Source of the DNA: Actinidia chinensis | Taxonomy: Eukaryota > Streptophyta > Magnoliopsida > Ericales > Actinidiaceae | Direction of reading: 5' to 3' | Length of the DNA stretch: 37,998 nucleotides | NCBI GenBank assembly: GCA_009663005.1 | Contig: VIGQ01002343.1 | Location: 1 to 37,998, forward strand | In this document: positions 12,062 through 24,800 of the stretch, piece after piece | How positions within the stretch are numbered: position 1 is the stretch's first letter | Layout: each line of letters begins with the position of its first letter | Position numbers and translations under genes: made by a program | The notes under the pieces: model-generated | Databases searched by the model: none | Told to the model about the DNA's origin: nothing | Seen by the model: the letters and a program-made list of their open reading frames with translations, nothing else

Positions 12062-12246
12062 GTTCCCATCCTGACATTGCACCCGTCCACACGATTAACT
12101 TCGAAGTTTCCAAACGGGATCCCATAAATTTTACGAATATGATCGCGATGTATGTTGGTTCACTTTCATTATTTGGATACCCCTATCGACCTCCAAATGT
12201 TTAAAAATCGACAAAAAAGGCGTGTAAAAAGGGGACTTCCCGGTGT
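12062..12246 (-). repeat. Short monomer S10, 185 bp
   Basis: Junction CTCCAAATGT at 12191-12200, the partner of S7 one 1.8-kb period later. It is the last short unit before a 17-kb stretch with none. Confidence 0.82.
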
Positions 12247-15200
12247 GTCACCCATCCTGACATGCAACCCAATCTATGCACGCTTAAATTCGAAATTCAA
12301 ACGGGATCAATACATTTGGACCATTATGATCGGAATGTATGTTGGTCTTCAACTTTTCATTCATATGGACCTATCGACCTACAATCATCCGGTTTCTCCC
12401 TATCAAACCGTAGCGTAACGGGTGAACTTCAACGGGTTAAAACTAATCGTTTCATTCCCTGCATCCGTACGAAATAAAAATAAATGCACATAGAAAATTT
12501 TTTAGAAAGCAAAAGTGTTAAAAATCGACAAAAATATTGCAAAAAGAGGACTTTCCGGTGGGTCACCCATCCTGACATTGCACCCGTCCATGCATGCTTA
12601 TTACTTAAAAGTTCAAACGGGGAATCCAGACTTTGTTACCATTTATGATCGTGAAGGTATGTGGTTTAACTTTCTATGCACATGGATCTGTCGCCCACAA
12701 TCATCCGCCTTTCTCCACGATCGAACCGATCCGTATAACGGGTGAACTTCAATGGTTAAAACTAATCGTTTCATTGCCTTCATCCGTAAATAATAAAAAT
12801 AAATGCGTAGTATATAGGGTAGTTTTTAGAAAGCAGTGTTAAAATCGACAAAAAAAGGTTGTAATTTTTGTAAAAATAGGGCTTCCGGTGGGTCACCCAT
12901 CCTGTCATTTTTTGGCGGCCAAACCGTCCCATGCACGCGTAACTTCGTAGTTCAAATGGGATCCATACTTTGTACCATTATGATCGCGAATGTAGTTGGT
13001 TCAACTTTTATATTCATATGACCTAGACTCCAATCTCCGCTTTCTCCCTCTCGAACCGCAGAGTTTGTGTAACGGGTGAACTTCAACGGGTTAAAAAAAC
13101 CCATCGTCCATTGCTGCATCCGTAGTAATAAAAATAAATGAGCAAAGGGATATTTTTTTTTAGAAAGCAATGAATGTTAAAAATCGACAAAATGGTTGTG
13201 TTTTGTTTTGTAAAAAGAGGACTCCTCGATGGGTCACCCATCGGTCATGCACCCGTCCATGCACGCTTAACTTCAAAGTTCAAACGGGATCCATACATTT
13301 GGACCATTATGATCGCGAATGTATGTTGGTCCAACTTTTCTATTCATAGGAACTTGATCGACTCAACATCACTTCTCCCTATCGAACCGTAGAGTTAATT
13401 GTTAAATAAGGTTTTGAACTTCCCGGGTTTTAAAACTATCGTTTCATTGCATGCATCAAGTAGTAAGTAATAAAAATAAATCGCATAGCAATTTTTAGAA
13501 AGATGTGTAAAAATCGAAAAAAAAAATAGTGTTAAAAAGGGGACTTCCGATGGGTCACCCCATCCTGCATTGCACTAGTCCATGCCACGCTTAACTTCGA
13601 AGTTCAAACGGATCCATACATTTTGTACCATATAATCGCGAATGTATGTGGTTCAATGTTCTATTCATATGGACCGTACGACTCCCAATCATCGCTTCTC
13701 CCTATCGAACCGTAGGTCAAGACGTGAAAACTTAACGGGTTTTTAAACTAATCGTTTCAATGCCTGCAGCCCGTAAGTAATAAAAAAATAAAGGCGCATA
13801 GAGAATTTTTTGAAAGCATAAGTGTTAAAAATCGACAAAAAGGGTGTAAAAAGGGGACTTTCTAGTGGGTCAACCATCCTGACATTGCAACCGTCTATGC
13901 ACGCTTAACTTCGAAGTTCAAACGGGATTTATACATTTGTACCATTATGATCGCGAAGGTATGTTGGTTCAACTTTTCTATTCATATGGACCTATCGACC
14001 TACAATCATCCGCTTTCTCCCTATCGAACCGTAGCGTAATGGGTGAACTTCAAGGCGTTTAAAACTAATCGTTTCATTGCCTGCAGCAGTAAGTATAAAA
14101 ATAAATAGGATAGGCAATTTTGTCGAAAGTATAAGTGTTAATTTTAAAAAATCGACAAAAACGTTGCAAAAAGAGGACTTCCGGTGGTCAACCATCCTGG
14201 ACATTACACCCGTCCATGCAACCCTAACTCAAGTTCAACGGGATTTTATAATTTGTACCATGATGATCGCGAATGTATGTTGGTCCAACTTTTCTATCAT
14301 ATGGACCACGAACTCCAATTCATCCGCTTTCTCCCTATCGAACCGCCAGCGAACGGGGTGTGAACTTCAACGGGTTTCAAACTAATCGTTTCAGTGACTG
14401 CATCAGTAAGTAAGAAAAATAAATACGCATAGGAAATTTTTTAGAAAAGAATGAGTGTTAAAATCGACAAAAATGGTTGTAAGTTAAAAAGAGGATTTTC
14501 CGGTGGGTCCACCCATCCTTAACATTGCACCGTCCATGCATGCTTAACTTAACAGTTCAAACGGGATCCAACAATTGTACCATTATGATCTGTTGAAGGT
14601 CGATGTTGGTTTAAAACTTTCTAGTCACAAGGATCTGTCGACTACAATCATCCGCTTTCGCCTATCGAACCGTACCGTAACGGGTGACCTTCGATGGTTA
14701 AAAAACATTATGTTTTTGATGGTTTGTCTTATGCCTTCATCCGTACATAATAAAATAAATGCGGTTATAGGGTATTTTTTAGAAAGCATGTGTTAAAAAT
14801 GGACAAAAATGGTGTAAAAATAGGGCTTCCCGGTGGGTCACCCATCCTGTCATTGCAACCGTCCATGCACGCTTAACTTCGAAGTTCAAATGGGATCCAT
14901 ACATTTGTACCATTATGATCGCGAATGTATGTTGGTTCAACTTTTCTATTCATATGGACCTATCGACCTCCAATCATCCGCTTTCTCCCTATCGAACCGC
15001 AGTGTAACGGGTGAACTTCAACGGGTTAAAACCAATCGTTCCATTGCCTGCATCCGTATGTAATAAAAATAGTACGCAAAGAAATTTGTAGGAAAGCATG
15101 AATGTTAAAAATCGACAAAAATGGTTTTTGTAAAAAGAGGACTTCCCGTGGGTCACCCATAGTGTATTGCAACCGTCCATGCAGTTAATTCAAAGGTTCA

Positions 15201-17080
15201 ACGGACCAACATTTGTACATATGATCGCGAATTATGTTGGTTCCAACTTTTATATGCATAGGCCTACGAACTCCAATTAATCCATTTCTCCCTATCAACC
15301 GTAGCGTAATAGGTGAACTTCAAACGGATGGGTTAATTTAAACTATCGTGGCATTGCATGCATCAGTAAGTAATAAAAATAAGCGCGCATAGCAAATGTT
15401 TTAGAAAGCATGTGTTAAAAAATCGACCAAAAATAGTGTAAAAAGGGGACTTCCCGATGGGTCACCCATCCTGTCATTGCACTCGTCCATGCACGCTTAA
15501 CTTCACGAAAGTTAGTTCAACGGGATCCATCATTTGTACCATTATAATAGCGAATGATGTTGGTTCAACTTTTCTATTCATATGACCTATCGACCTCCAA
15601 TCATCCGCTTTTCTTCCATATCGAAACCGTAGCGTAAGCGTGAAATTAAACGGGTTGTTTAAAGCTAATCGTTTCAATGCCTGCATCCGTAAGTAATAAA
15701 AATAAAGGCGCCAGAGAGGCATTTTTTTAGAAAGCATAAGTGTTAAAAATCGACAAAAAGGGGTAAAAAGGGGACTTTCTAGTGGGTCAACCATCCTGAC
15801 ATTGCACCCGTCTATGCACAAAGCTTAACTTCGAAGTCAAACGGGATTTAGACATTTGTTACCAATTATGATAGCGAAGGTATGTTGTTCCAACTTTTCT
15901 ATTCATATGGACCTATCGACCTACAATCATCCGCTTTCTCCTATAGAACCGTGCGTAAAACGGGTGAACTTCAAAACGGGTTTTTTTTTTAAAACTAATC
16001 GTTTCATTGCCTTGCATCCGTACGTAATCAAAATAAATATGCATAGGCAATTTGGTAGAAGTATAAGTGTTAAAAATCGACAAAAAAAGGTGCAAAAAGA
16101 GGACTTCCCGGTGGGTCACCCATCATCCTTGACATTGCACCCGTCCGGCACCCGTAACTTCAAAGTTCAAAAGGAGATTTATACATTTGTAACCATTATG
16201 ATAGCGAATGTATGTTGGTCCAACCTTTCTATTCATATGGAACTATTCACCTACAACATCAGCTTTCTCCCTACGAAACCGCAGCGTAAACGGGTGAACT
16301 TCAACGCGGTTTCAAACAATAGTTCATTGCCCGGCATCAGTAAGTAATAAAAATAAATACGACCATAGGAAATAGGAAATTTTTTAGAAGAAAGCAAATT
16401 TTTATGGTGTAAAAATCGACACAATGGTTGTTGTTTTTTGTAAAAAGAGGGGGGATTTTTCCGGTGGGTCACCCTCCTAACATTGCACCCGTCCATGCAG
16501 GCTTAACTTAAAAGTTCAAAGGGGATCAATACATTTGTACCATTATGATCGTGAAGGTATTGAAGGTATGTTGGTTAACTTTTCTATTCCACATGGATCT
16601 GTCGACCTACAATCATCCGCTTTCTCCATATCGAACAGTACCGTAAAGGTGAACTCAATGGTTTAAAACTAATCGTGTATTGCCTTCATCCGTCGTTAAA
16701 TAATAAAAAATTAAATGCGATTAGGGTATTTTTAGAGAAGCATGTGTTAACAATGACAAAAAATGGGGTTGTAAAAATAGGGGCTTCCCGGTGGGTCACC
16801 CATCCTGGTAATTGCAACCGTCCAGCACGGCTTAACTTCGAAGTTCAAATGGGATCCAACATTTGTACCATTAGCTCGCCGAAGTAGGTTGCGGCAACTT
16901 TTCTATTCAATTGACCTATCGACCTCCAATCATCCGCTTTCTCCCTATCGAACCGCAGTGTAACGGGTGAACTTCAACGGGTTAAAACCAATCGTTCCAT
17001 TGCCTGCATCCGTATGTAATAAAAATAGATACGCAAAGGAAATTTTTTAGAAAGCATGAATGTTAAAAATCGACAAAAAT

Positions 17081-17196
17081 GGTGTAAAAAGAGGACTTCC
17101 CGGTGGGTCACCCATCGTGTCATTGCACCCGTCCATGCACGCTTAACTTCAAAGTTCAAACGGGATCCATACATTTGTACCATTATGATCGCGAAT
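17081..17196 (-). pseudogene. 5S rRNA-like pseudogene, clean subtype C-type example
   Basis: This copy sits in the best preserved part of the 6-monomer repeat. It has the same box A-like (GTTAAGCGTGC) and box C-like (GATGGGTGACC) blocks as the other copies. It carries subtype changes: GGTGTAAAAAGAGG at the 3' end on the + strand, CATCGTGTCATTGC next to the core, TTCAAAGTTC, and GCGAATG in place of GCGAAGG. Because these marks recur in fixed positions along the array, they are inherited monomer variants and not random errors. Like the other copies it lacks the plant intermediate element and terminal helix complementarity. Confidence 0.8.
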
Positions 17197-17226
17197 GTAT
17201 GTTGGTCCAACTTTTCTATTCATATG
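17197..17226 (-). promoter_or_regulatory. Remnant plant 5S upstream promoter elements (example copy)
   Basis: Plant 5S genes are known to use a TATA-like box near -28, a GC pair near -12 and a C at -1 besides the internal boxes. Taking the base aligned to 5S position 1 as +1, the minus strand here has TATGAATA at -28 to -21, G at -12 (followed by G in this copy, by A in most others) and C at -1. The same arrangement occurs in most clean copies, in subtypes A, B and C. Spacing agreement supports descent from a complete 5S unit. Activity is not shown. Confidence 0.55.
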
Positions 17227-20200
17227 GACCTATCGACCTCCAATCATCCACTTTCTCCCTATCGAACCGTAGCGTAATAGGTGAACTTCAACGGGTTAAA
17301 ACTAATCGTTTCATTGCATGCATCAGTAAGTAATAAAAATAAATGCGCATAGCAAATTTTTTAGAAAGCATGTGTTAAAAATCGACAAAAATAGTGTAAA
17401 AAGGGGACTTCCCGATGGGTCACCCATCCTGTCATTGCACTCGTCCATGCACGCTTAACTTCGAAGTTCAAACGGGATCCATACATTTGTACCATTATAA
17501 TCGCGAATGTATGTTGGTTCAACTTTTCTATTCATATGGACCTATCGACCTCCAATCATCCGCTTTCTCCCTATCGAACCGTAGCGTCAAGAGTGAACTT
17601 AAACGGGTTAAAACTAATCGTTTCAATGCCTGCATCCGTAAGTAATAAAAATAAAGGCGCATAGAGAATTTTTTAGAAAGCATAAGTGTTAAAAATCGAC
17701 AAAAAGGGTGTAAAAAGGGGACTTTCTAGTGGGTCAACCATCCTGACATTGCAACCGTCTATGCACGCTTAACTTCGAAGTTCAAACGGATTTATACATT
17801 TGTACCATTATGATCGGCGAAGTATGTTTGGTTCAACTTCTATTCATATGGACCTATCGACCTACAATCATCCCGCTTCTCCCTATCGAACCGTAGCGTA
17901 ACGGGTGAACTTCAAACAATCGGGTTAAAACTCATCGTTCATTGCTGCATCCGTAAGTAAAAATAAATATGCATAGGCAATTTTGTAGAAAGTATAAGTG
18001 TTAAAAATCGACAAAACGTTGCAAAAAGAGGACGTCCCGGTGGGTCACCCATCCTGACATGTCACCCGTCCCATGCACACCCTTAACTTCCAAAGTCAAA
18101 CGGGATTTATACGTTTACATTTTATCGCGATGTATGTTTTTGTCCACAACGTTTCTATTCATAGACCTAATATCGACCTCCAATCATCCTCTTTCTCCTA
18201 CGAACCGCTAAAGCGTACGGGTGAACTTCAACGGGTTCAAACTAATCGTTTCATTGCCTGCATCAGTAAGTAATAAAAATAAATACGCATAGGAAATTTT
18301 TTAGAAAGCATGAGTGTTAAAAATCGACAAAAATGGTGTAAAAAGAGGATTTTCCGGTGGGTCACCCATCCTAACATTGCACCCGTCCATGCATGCTTAA
18401 CTTAAAAGTTCAAACGGGATCCATACATTTGTACCATTATGATCGTGAAGGTATGTTGGTTTAACTTTTCTATTCACATGGATCTGTCGACCTACAATCA
18501 TCCGCTTTCTCCCTATCGAACCGTACCGTAACGGGTGAACTTCAATGGTTTAAAACTAATCGTTTCATTGCCTTCATCCGTAAATAATAAAAATAAATGC
18601 GTATAGGGTATTTTTTAGAAAGCATGTGTTAAAAATGGACAAAATGGTTAAAAATGGGGCCTTTTTTCCCTCCCTTCCCGGTGGGTCACTCCATCCTGTC
18701 CATTGGCAACCGTCCATGCCGCTTAACTTCGAGTTCAAATGGGATCCATTACATTTGTACCATTAATGATCGCGAATGTATGTTTTTTGGTTCAACTTTT
18801 CTATTCATATGGACCTATCGACCTCCCATCTCCGTTCTCCCTATCGCACCGCAGTGTAACGGTGAACTTCAACGTGTTAAAACCAACTCGTTTCCTGTCC
18901 TGCACCGTATGTAATAAAATAGATACGCAAAGGAAATTTTTTTTTAGAAAGCATGAATGTTAAAAATCGACAAAAAATGTGTAACAGGGACTTCCCGTGG
19001 GTCCCACCACATCGTGTCATTGCAAACCCGTCCATGCACGCTTAACTTCAAAGTTCAAACTGGATCCATACATTTGGACTTGAATCGCGAATGTATGTTG
19101 GTCGCAACTTTTTATTCTATGGACCCTATCGAACCTCCTCATCCACTTTCCTCTTCTCCCTATCGAACCGTAGCGTAATAGGTGAAACTTCAACCGGTTA
19201 AACTAATCGTTTCATTGCCTGCATCCGTAGGTAATAAAAATAAATGCGCGGTCAAATTTTTAGAAGCATGTGTTAAAAATCGACAAAAATAGTGTAAACA
19301 GGGGGCTTCCCGATGGTCACCCATCCTGTCATGCACCTGTCCATGCACGCTTAACTTCAAGTTCAACCGATCCATACAAAAAAAATTTGTACCATTATAA
19401 TCGCGATTTATGTTGGTTTCAACTTTTCTAATTCATATGGACCTATCGACCCTCCAATCATTCCGCTGTCTTCTCCCCTATCGAACCGTAGCGCAAGAGT
19501 GAACTTAAACTGTTTAAAACTACTCGTTTCAATGCCGGCTCCGTAAGTAATAAAAATAAAGGCGCATAGAGAATTTTTTAGAAAGCCAATAAGTGTTAAA
19601 AAATCGCAAAAATGGTGGAAAAAGGGGATTTTCTAGTGGTCACCATCGATCCTGACATTGCAACCGTCTATGCACTCTTAACTTCGAGTTCAAAACGGAT
19701 TTTAACATTTGTTACCATTATGATCGCGAGGTATTTGGTTCACTTTTCTAGTCATAGGGACCTATCGACCTACAGCATCCGCTTTCTCCTCTATCGAACC
19801 GTAGCGTAACGTGTTAACCTTCAACGGGTTAAAACTAATCGTTTTTCATCATTGCCTGCATCCCTAGGTAATAAAAATAAATATGCCATAGGCCATTTTG
19901 TAGAAAGTATAATTGTTAAAATCGACAAAAACGTTGCAAAAGAGGACCTTCCCGGTGGGTCACCATCTGACTTGCACCCGTCCATTGCGACCCTTAACTT
20001 CAAAGTTCAAACGGGATTTATACATGTGTACCATTATGATCGCGATGTATGTTGGTCCACTTTTCCTATCATATGGACCTATCGTACCTCCAATCATCCT
20101 TCTCCCTATCGAACCGCAGCGTAGCTGTTAACTTCAACGGGTTCAAATTTCCTCATCGTTTCATTGCCTGCATCCCATAAGTAATAAAAATAAATACCAT

Positions 20201-20273
20201 AGGAAATTTTTTCGAAAGCTTAGTGTTAAAATCGACAAAAATGGTGTAAAAATAGGACTTTTCCTCCCGTTGG

Positions 20274-21857
20274 GTCACCCATCGTGTCATTGCACCCGTC
20301 CATGCCCGCTTAACTTCAAATTCCCAAACGGGATCATTCATTTGTACACTTAGGATCGCGAATGTATGTTTGGTCCAACTTTTCTATCACTATGGACCTA
20401 TCGCCTCCATCATCCACTTTTCTCCCTATTATCGAACCGTAGCGTAACAGGTGAAATTCAAACGGTTTAAAACTAATCTTGATTGCCTTCATCCGTAAGT
20501 AACAAAATAAATGCGTCATAGGAAATTTTTTTAGAAAGCTGTGGTTAAAAATCGACAAAAAATAGTGTAAAAAGGGACTTCCCTATGGGCACCCATCCTA
20601 AGAAACATTGGCACCGTCCATTCACGCTTAACTTCGAAGTGTCAAACGGGAATCCTATATATTTGTACCATTATGAGCGCGAATGTATGTTGGTCCAACT
20701 TTTCTATTCTTATGGACCTATTATCGACCTCCAATCATCCGCTTCTCCCTATCGAACCGCAGCGAACGGTGAACTTCAACGGGTTTCAAAAACTATCGTT
20801 TTGATTGCCTGCATCATAAGTAATACAAATCACTACGCATAGGAAATTTTTAGAAAGCATGAGTTTTAAAAATCGACAAAATGGTGTAGCAAAGAGGACT
20901 TTCCCGGTGGTCACACCCATCGTGTCTTGCACACCAGTCATAGCACGCTTACCTTCAAATTTCAAACGGGTATCCATACATTTGTACAATTATGATCGCG
21001 AATGTCTGTTGGTCCAACTTTCCTATTCATATGGACCTATCGACCCTCCAATCATCATCCACTTCTCCCTATCGAACCTTAGCGTAACAGGTGACTTCAA
21101 CGGGTAAAACTAATCGTTTCATTGTCCCTGCATCCGTAAGTAATAAAATAAATGCGCATAAGTGAAATTTTTTAGAAAGCATGTGTTAAAAATCGACAAA
21201 ATAGTGTAAAAGGGGACTTCCCGATGGGTCACCCCTCCTAACCATTGCACCCTTCCATTGGCACTCTTAACTCGAATTCAAAACGGGATCCATATATTTG
21301 TAGCCATTTGGATCGCGAATGTAGGTTGGTCCAACTTTTCTATCTATGGACCTTACGACCTCCAATCATTCCGCTTTCTCCTATCGAACCGCAGCGGAAC
21401 GGGTGAACTTCCAAACGGTTCAACTATCGTTTATCATTGCCTGCATCAGTAAAGTAATAAAATAAATACGCCTAGAAATTTTTAAAAGCATAGTGTTAAA
21501 AATCGACAAAAATGGTGTAAAAAAGAGCTTCCCGGGGGGTCAAACCACCCATCGTGGCATGCACCGTTCCATGGCACGCTTAAAACTCAAACTTCAACAG
21601 GGATTCCATACATTTGTACAATTATGATCGCGAATGTATGTTGGTCCAACTTTTCTATTCATATGGACCTATCGACCTCCAATCATCCACTTTCTCCCTA
21701 TCGAACCGTAGCGTAACAGGTGAAATTCAACGGGTTAAAACTAATCGTTTCATTGCCTGCATCCGTAAGTAATAAAAATAAATGCGCATAGGAAATTTTT
21801 TAGAAAGCATGTGTTAAAAATCGACAAAAATAGTGTAAAAAGGGGACTTCCCGATGG
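20274..21857 (-). repeat. Local dimer expansion inside the 6-monomer repeat
   Basis: In the regular 6-monomer order a pair of neighbours is recognisable. The first has CATCGTGTCATTGC; the second has CATGTGTTAAAAATCGAC and TTCCCGATGGGTCACC (17107 with 17419, 19001 with 19316, and with more noise 15152 with 15461). Where the next subtype D monomer is due at 20274, this pair instead appears three times in succession: 20274 with 20589, 20910 with 21228, and 21539 with 21858. The pair spacing is about 620-640 bp. Subtype D returns at 22179. Three dimers fill one normal 6-monomer length. The same pair is seen once more at 27545 with 27856. Base-level noise is high at 20274-21620, so the subtype of each unit rests on several marks rather than one. 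Confidence 0.7.
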
Positions 21858-24800
21858 GCCACCAACCCATCCTAACATTGCCACCCTCTTCTGCCAACGC
21901 TTAACGTCGAGTTCAACGGGATTTATACATTTTGGTACCCTTATGATCGCGAAGGTATGTTGGTTCAACTTTTCTATTCATATGGACCTATCGACCTACA
22001 ATCAATCCGCTTCTCCCATATCGAACCGTAGCGTAACGGGCGAACTTCAACGGGTTTAAAACTTAATCGTTCATTGCCTGTAATCCATAAGTTAATAAAA
22101 TAAATGCGCATAGGGACTTTTTTAGAAGCATAAGTGTTAAAAATCACAAAAAGGTTGCAAACGAGGACTTCCCGTGGGGTCACCCATCCTGACATTGCAC
22201 CCGTCCATGCACGCTTACTACTTCGAAGTTCAAACGGTATCTATACATGTACCATTATGATCGCAGGTTATGTTGGTTTACTTTTCTATTCACATGATCT
22301 ATCGACCTACCCATGTCCGCTTTCTCCCCTATCCGAACCTTAGTACCGTAACGGTGAACTTCAAGTGTTTTAAAACTAAAACTAATCGTTTCATTGCCTA
22401 CATCCGTAAATAATAAATAAGTGCGTATAGGGTATTTTTTTTAGAAAGCGCATGAGTGTTAAATATCGACAAAAATGGTGTAAAACAGGGGACTTCCCGG
22501 TGTGGCACCCATCCGGACATTGGCAAACCACTATGCACGCGTCCATTCGAAATTCAACGGGGATCAATACATTGTACCATTATGACGCGAAGGTATGTTG
22601 TTCAACTTTTCTATTCATATGGACCTGTCGACCTACAATCATCCCGGTTTCTCCCTAATCGACCGTAGCGTAACGGGTGACTTTCAACGGGTTTTAGAAT
22701 AAATCGTTTCACTGCCTACACTGTAAGTAAAAAAATAAATGCTCATAGCGAATTTTTTATAAGCATAAAGTGTTAAAATTCAACAAAAGGTGCAACAAGA
22801 GAACTTCCCCGGTGGGTCAACCCATCCTGACACTTGTCACCCCGTCCCATGCACGCTTAACTTCGCAGTTTCAAAAACGGGATCCCATAATTTGTACCAT
22901 ATCATCCGAAGGTATGTTGGTTCCCGTTTCAATTCATATGGTACCTACCGACCCCCATCTCCATTTTCACCCTATCGAACCGCAGCGTAACGGGTGAACT
23001 TCAACGTCTAAAACTAATTGTTTCTTGCCTGTGCGACTCCGGAAGTAATAAAAATAAAATGCGCCTAGGGAATTTTTTTAGAAAGCATAAGTGTTAAAAT
23101 CTACAAAAATGGTGTGAAATGGACTTTCCGTTGGTCCACCCATCCTACGTTGCAACCCGTCTAATGCACGCTAACTTCGAAGTTCAAACGGTATCCAACA
23201 TTTGTACCATTATGATCTCGAAGGTAATGTTGTTCAACTTTTTCTATTCATATTGACCTATCTACCATCCAATCATCCGCTTTCTCCCTATCGAACCGTA
23301 GCGTAACTGGTGGAACTTCCACGGGTTTAAAAGATCGGTTCACACTGCCTACAAACCTGTAAAGTAATAAAAATAAATGCCATAAGGAATTTTTTAGAAA
23401 GCATAAGTGTTTAAAATCGACCAAAAGTGTAAAAGAGAACTGCCCGTGGGTCACCCATCCGACATTGCACCGTCCATCGCCGCTTAACTTCGAAGTTTTA
23501 AAACAAAAAACGGGATTCATACTGTATACTCATTATGAATCGCGAAGGTATGTTGGGTTCAACTTTTCTATTCATATGGACCTACGCCCTACAAGCATCC
23601 GGTTTTCTTTCTTCTCCAATCGAACCGTACGTACCGGTGAACTTCAACGGGTTCAAACTAATCCGTTTCATTGCCTGCAGCGTAGTACATAACAATAAAA
23701 ATGCGTGCATCAGGAAATTTTTTAGAAAGCATGTGTTAACAATCGACAAAATAGTGTAAAAAGGGGACTTCCCTCCCGGTGTGTCACCCATCCTAACATT
23801 GCACCCGTCCATGCACGCTTAACTTCGAAGTTCAAACGGGATCCATAAATTTGTACCCATATGATCGCGAATGTATGTTGGTCCAACTTTTCTATTCATA
23901 TGGACCTATCGACCTCCAATCATCCGCTTTCTCCTATCGACCGCAGCGTACGTGTGAACTTCAAACGGGTTAAAACCATCGTTTCAATTGCCTGCATCCG
24001 TAAGTAATAAAAATAATGCGCATAGAAATTTTTAGAAAGCATAAGTGTTAAAAATCGACAAAAAGGTTGCAAAACTAGGACTTCCGTGGTCACCCCGCCT
24101 GACATTGCAACCCTTCCATCGCACGCATTAACTTCGAAGTTCAAACGAATCCATACATTTGTAACCCATTTGACGAAAGGTATGTTGGTTTAACTTTTCT
24201 ATTCACATGGATCTATCGGACCTAGAATCATCCGCTTCTCCCTATCGAACCGTACCGTAACGGGTGAACTTCATGGTTTAAAACTACTCGTTTTTCATTG
24301 CCTACTCCGTACATAATAAAAATAATGCGTAATAGGGGTATTTTTTTAGAAAGCATGAGTGTTCAAAATCGAAAAAATGGTGTAAAAAGGGGACTTCCCG
24401 GTGTGGTCACCCATCCTGACATTGCAACCATCTATGCACGCTTAATTCGAAAATTCAAACGGGATCAATATATTTGTACCATTATGATCGCGAATGTATG
24501 TTTGTTTCACCTTTTCTATTCATATGGACCTATCGACCTACAATCATCCGTTTCGCCCATCCACCGTAGCGTAATGGGTGACCTTCCACGGGTTAAAACT
24601 AATACTCGTCTCAATTCCTGCTCCTAAGTAATAAAAATAAATGCCCATAGGAATTGTTAGAAAGCATAGGGTTTTAAATCGACAAAAAGTTGCAAAAGAG
24701 GATCCCCGGTGGGTACCCACTTGACTTTGCACCCTCCATGCAATTCGTAACTTCGAAAGTCAACTGGGATCCTACATCTTTTTGTACCATTAGGATCCCG

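Larger units (their letters stand above)
5687..12561 (-). repeat. Region with alternating short and full monomers
   Basis: Core anchors lie at 5687, 5873, 6188, 6351, 6661, 6969, 7286, 7629, 7943, 8127, 8443, 8622, 8926, 9240, 9424, 9739, 9920, 10233, 10417, 10730, 11055, 11240, 11557, 11741, 12062 and 12247. Ten of these start short units. In order, interval types run S F S F F F F F S F S F F S F S F S F F S F S F S F. Each short unit is subtype A and is followed by a subtype B unit, whose marks are GGGTGTAAAAAGGGG, GCAACCGTCTATGC and GAAATTC. The short forms are deletion derivatives inside the spacer; see the individual entries. Confidence 0.88.
12562..24405 (-). repeat. 6-monomer higher-order repeat region, about 1.9 kb period
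   Basis: Core anchors lie at 12562, 12892, 13233, 13554, 13869, 14187, 14507, 14837, 15152, 15461, 15786, 16115, 16468, 16795, 17107, 17419, 17733, 18044, 18361, 18685, 19001, 19316, 19639, 19959, 20274, 20589, 20910, 21228, 21539, 21858, 22179, 22505, 22816, 23134, 23450, 23783 and 24089; all units are full length. Subtype D starts at 12562, 14507, 16468, 18361, 22179 and 24089. Other position-specific marks recur at the same spacing: ACTTTCTAGTGGGTCAACC at 13869, 15786 and 17733 (19639 similar), and a TTTTGTAGAAAGTATAAG-type spacer just before 14187, 16115, 18044 and 19959. Many units share GCGAATGTATGTTGGTCCAA and AACCGCAG (subtype C). Confidence 0.85.
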
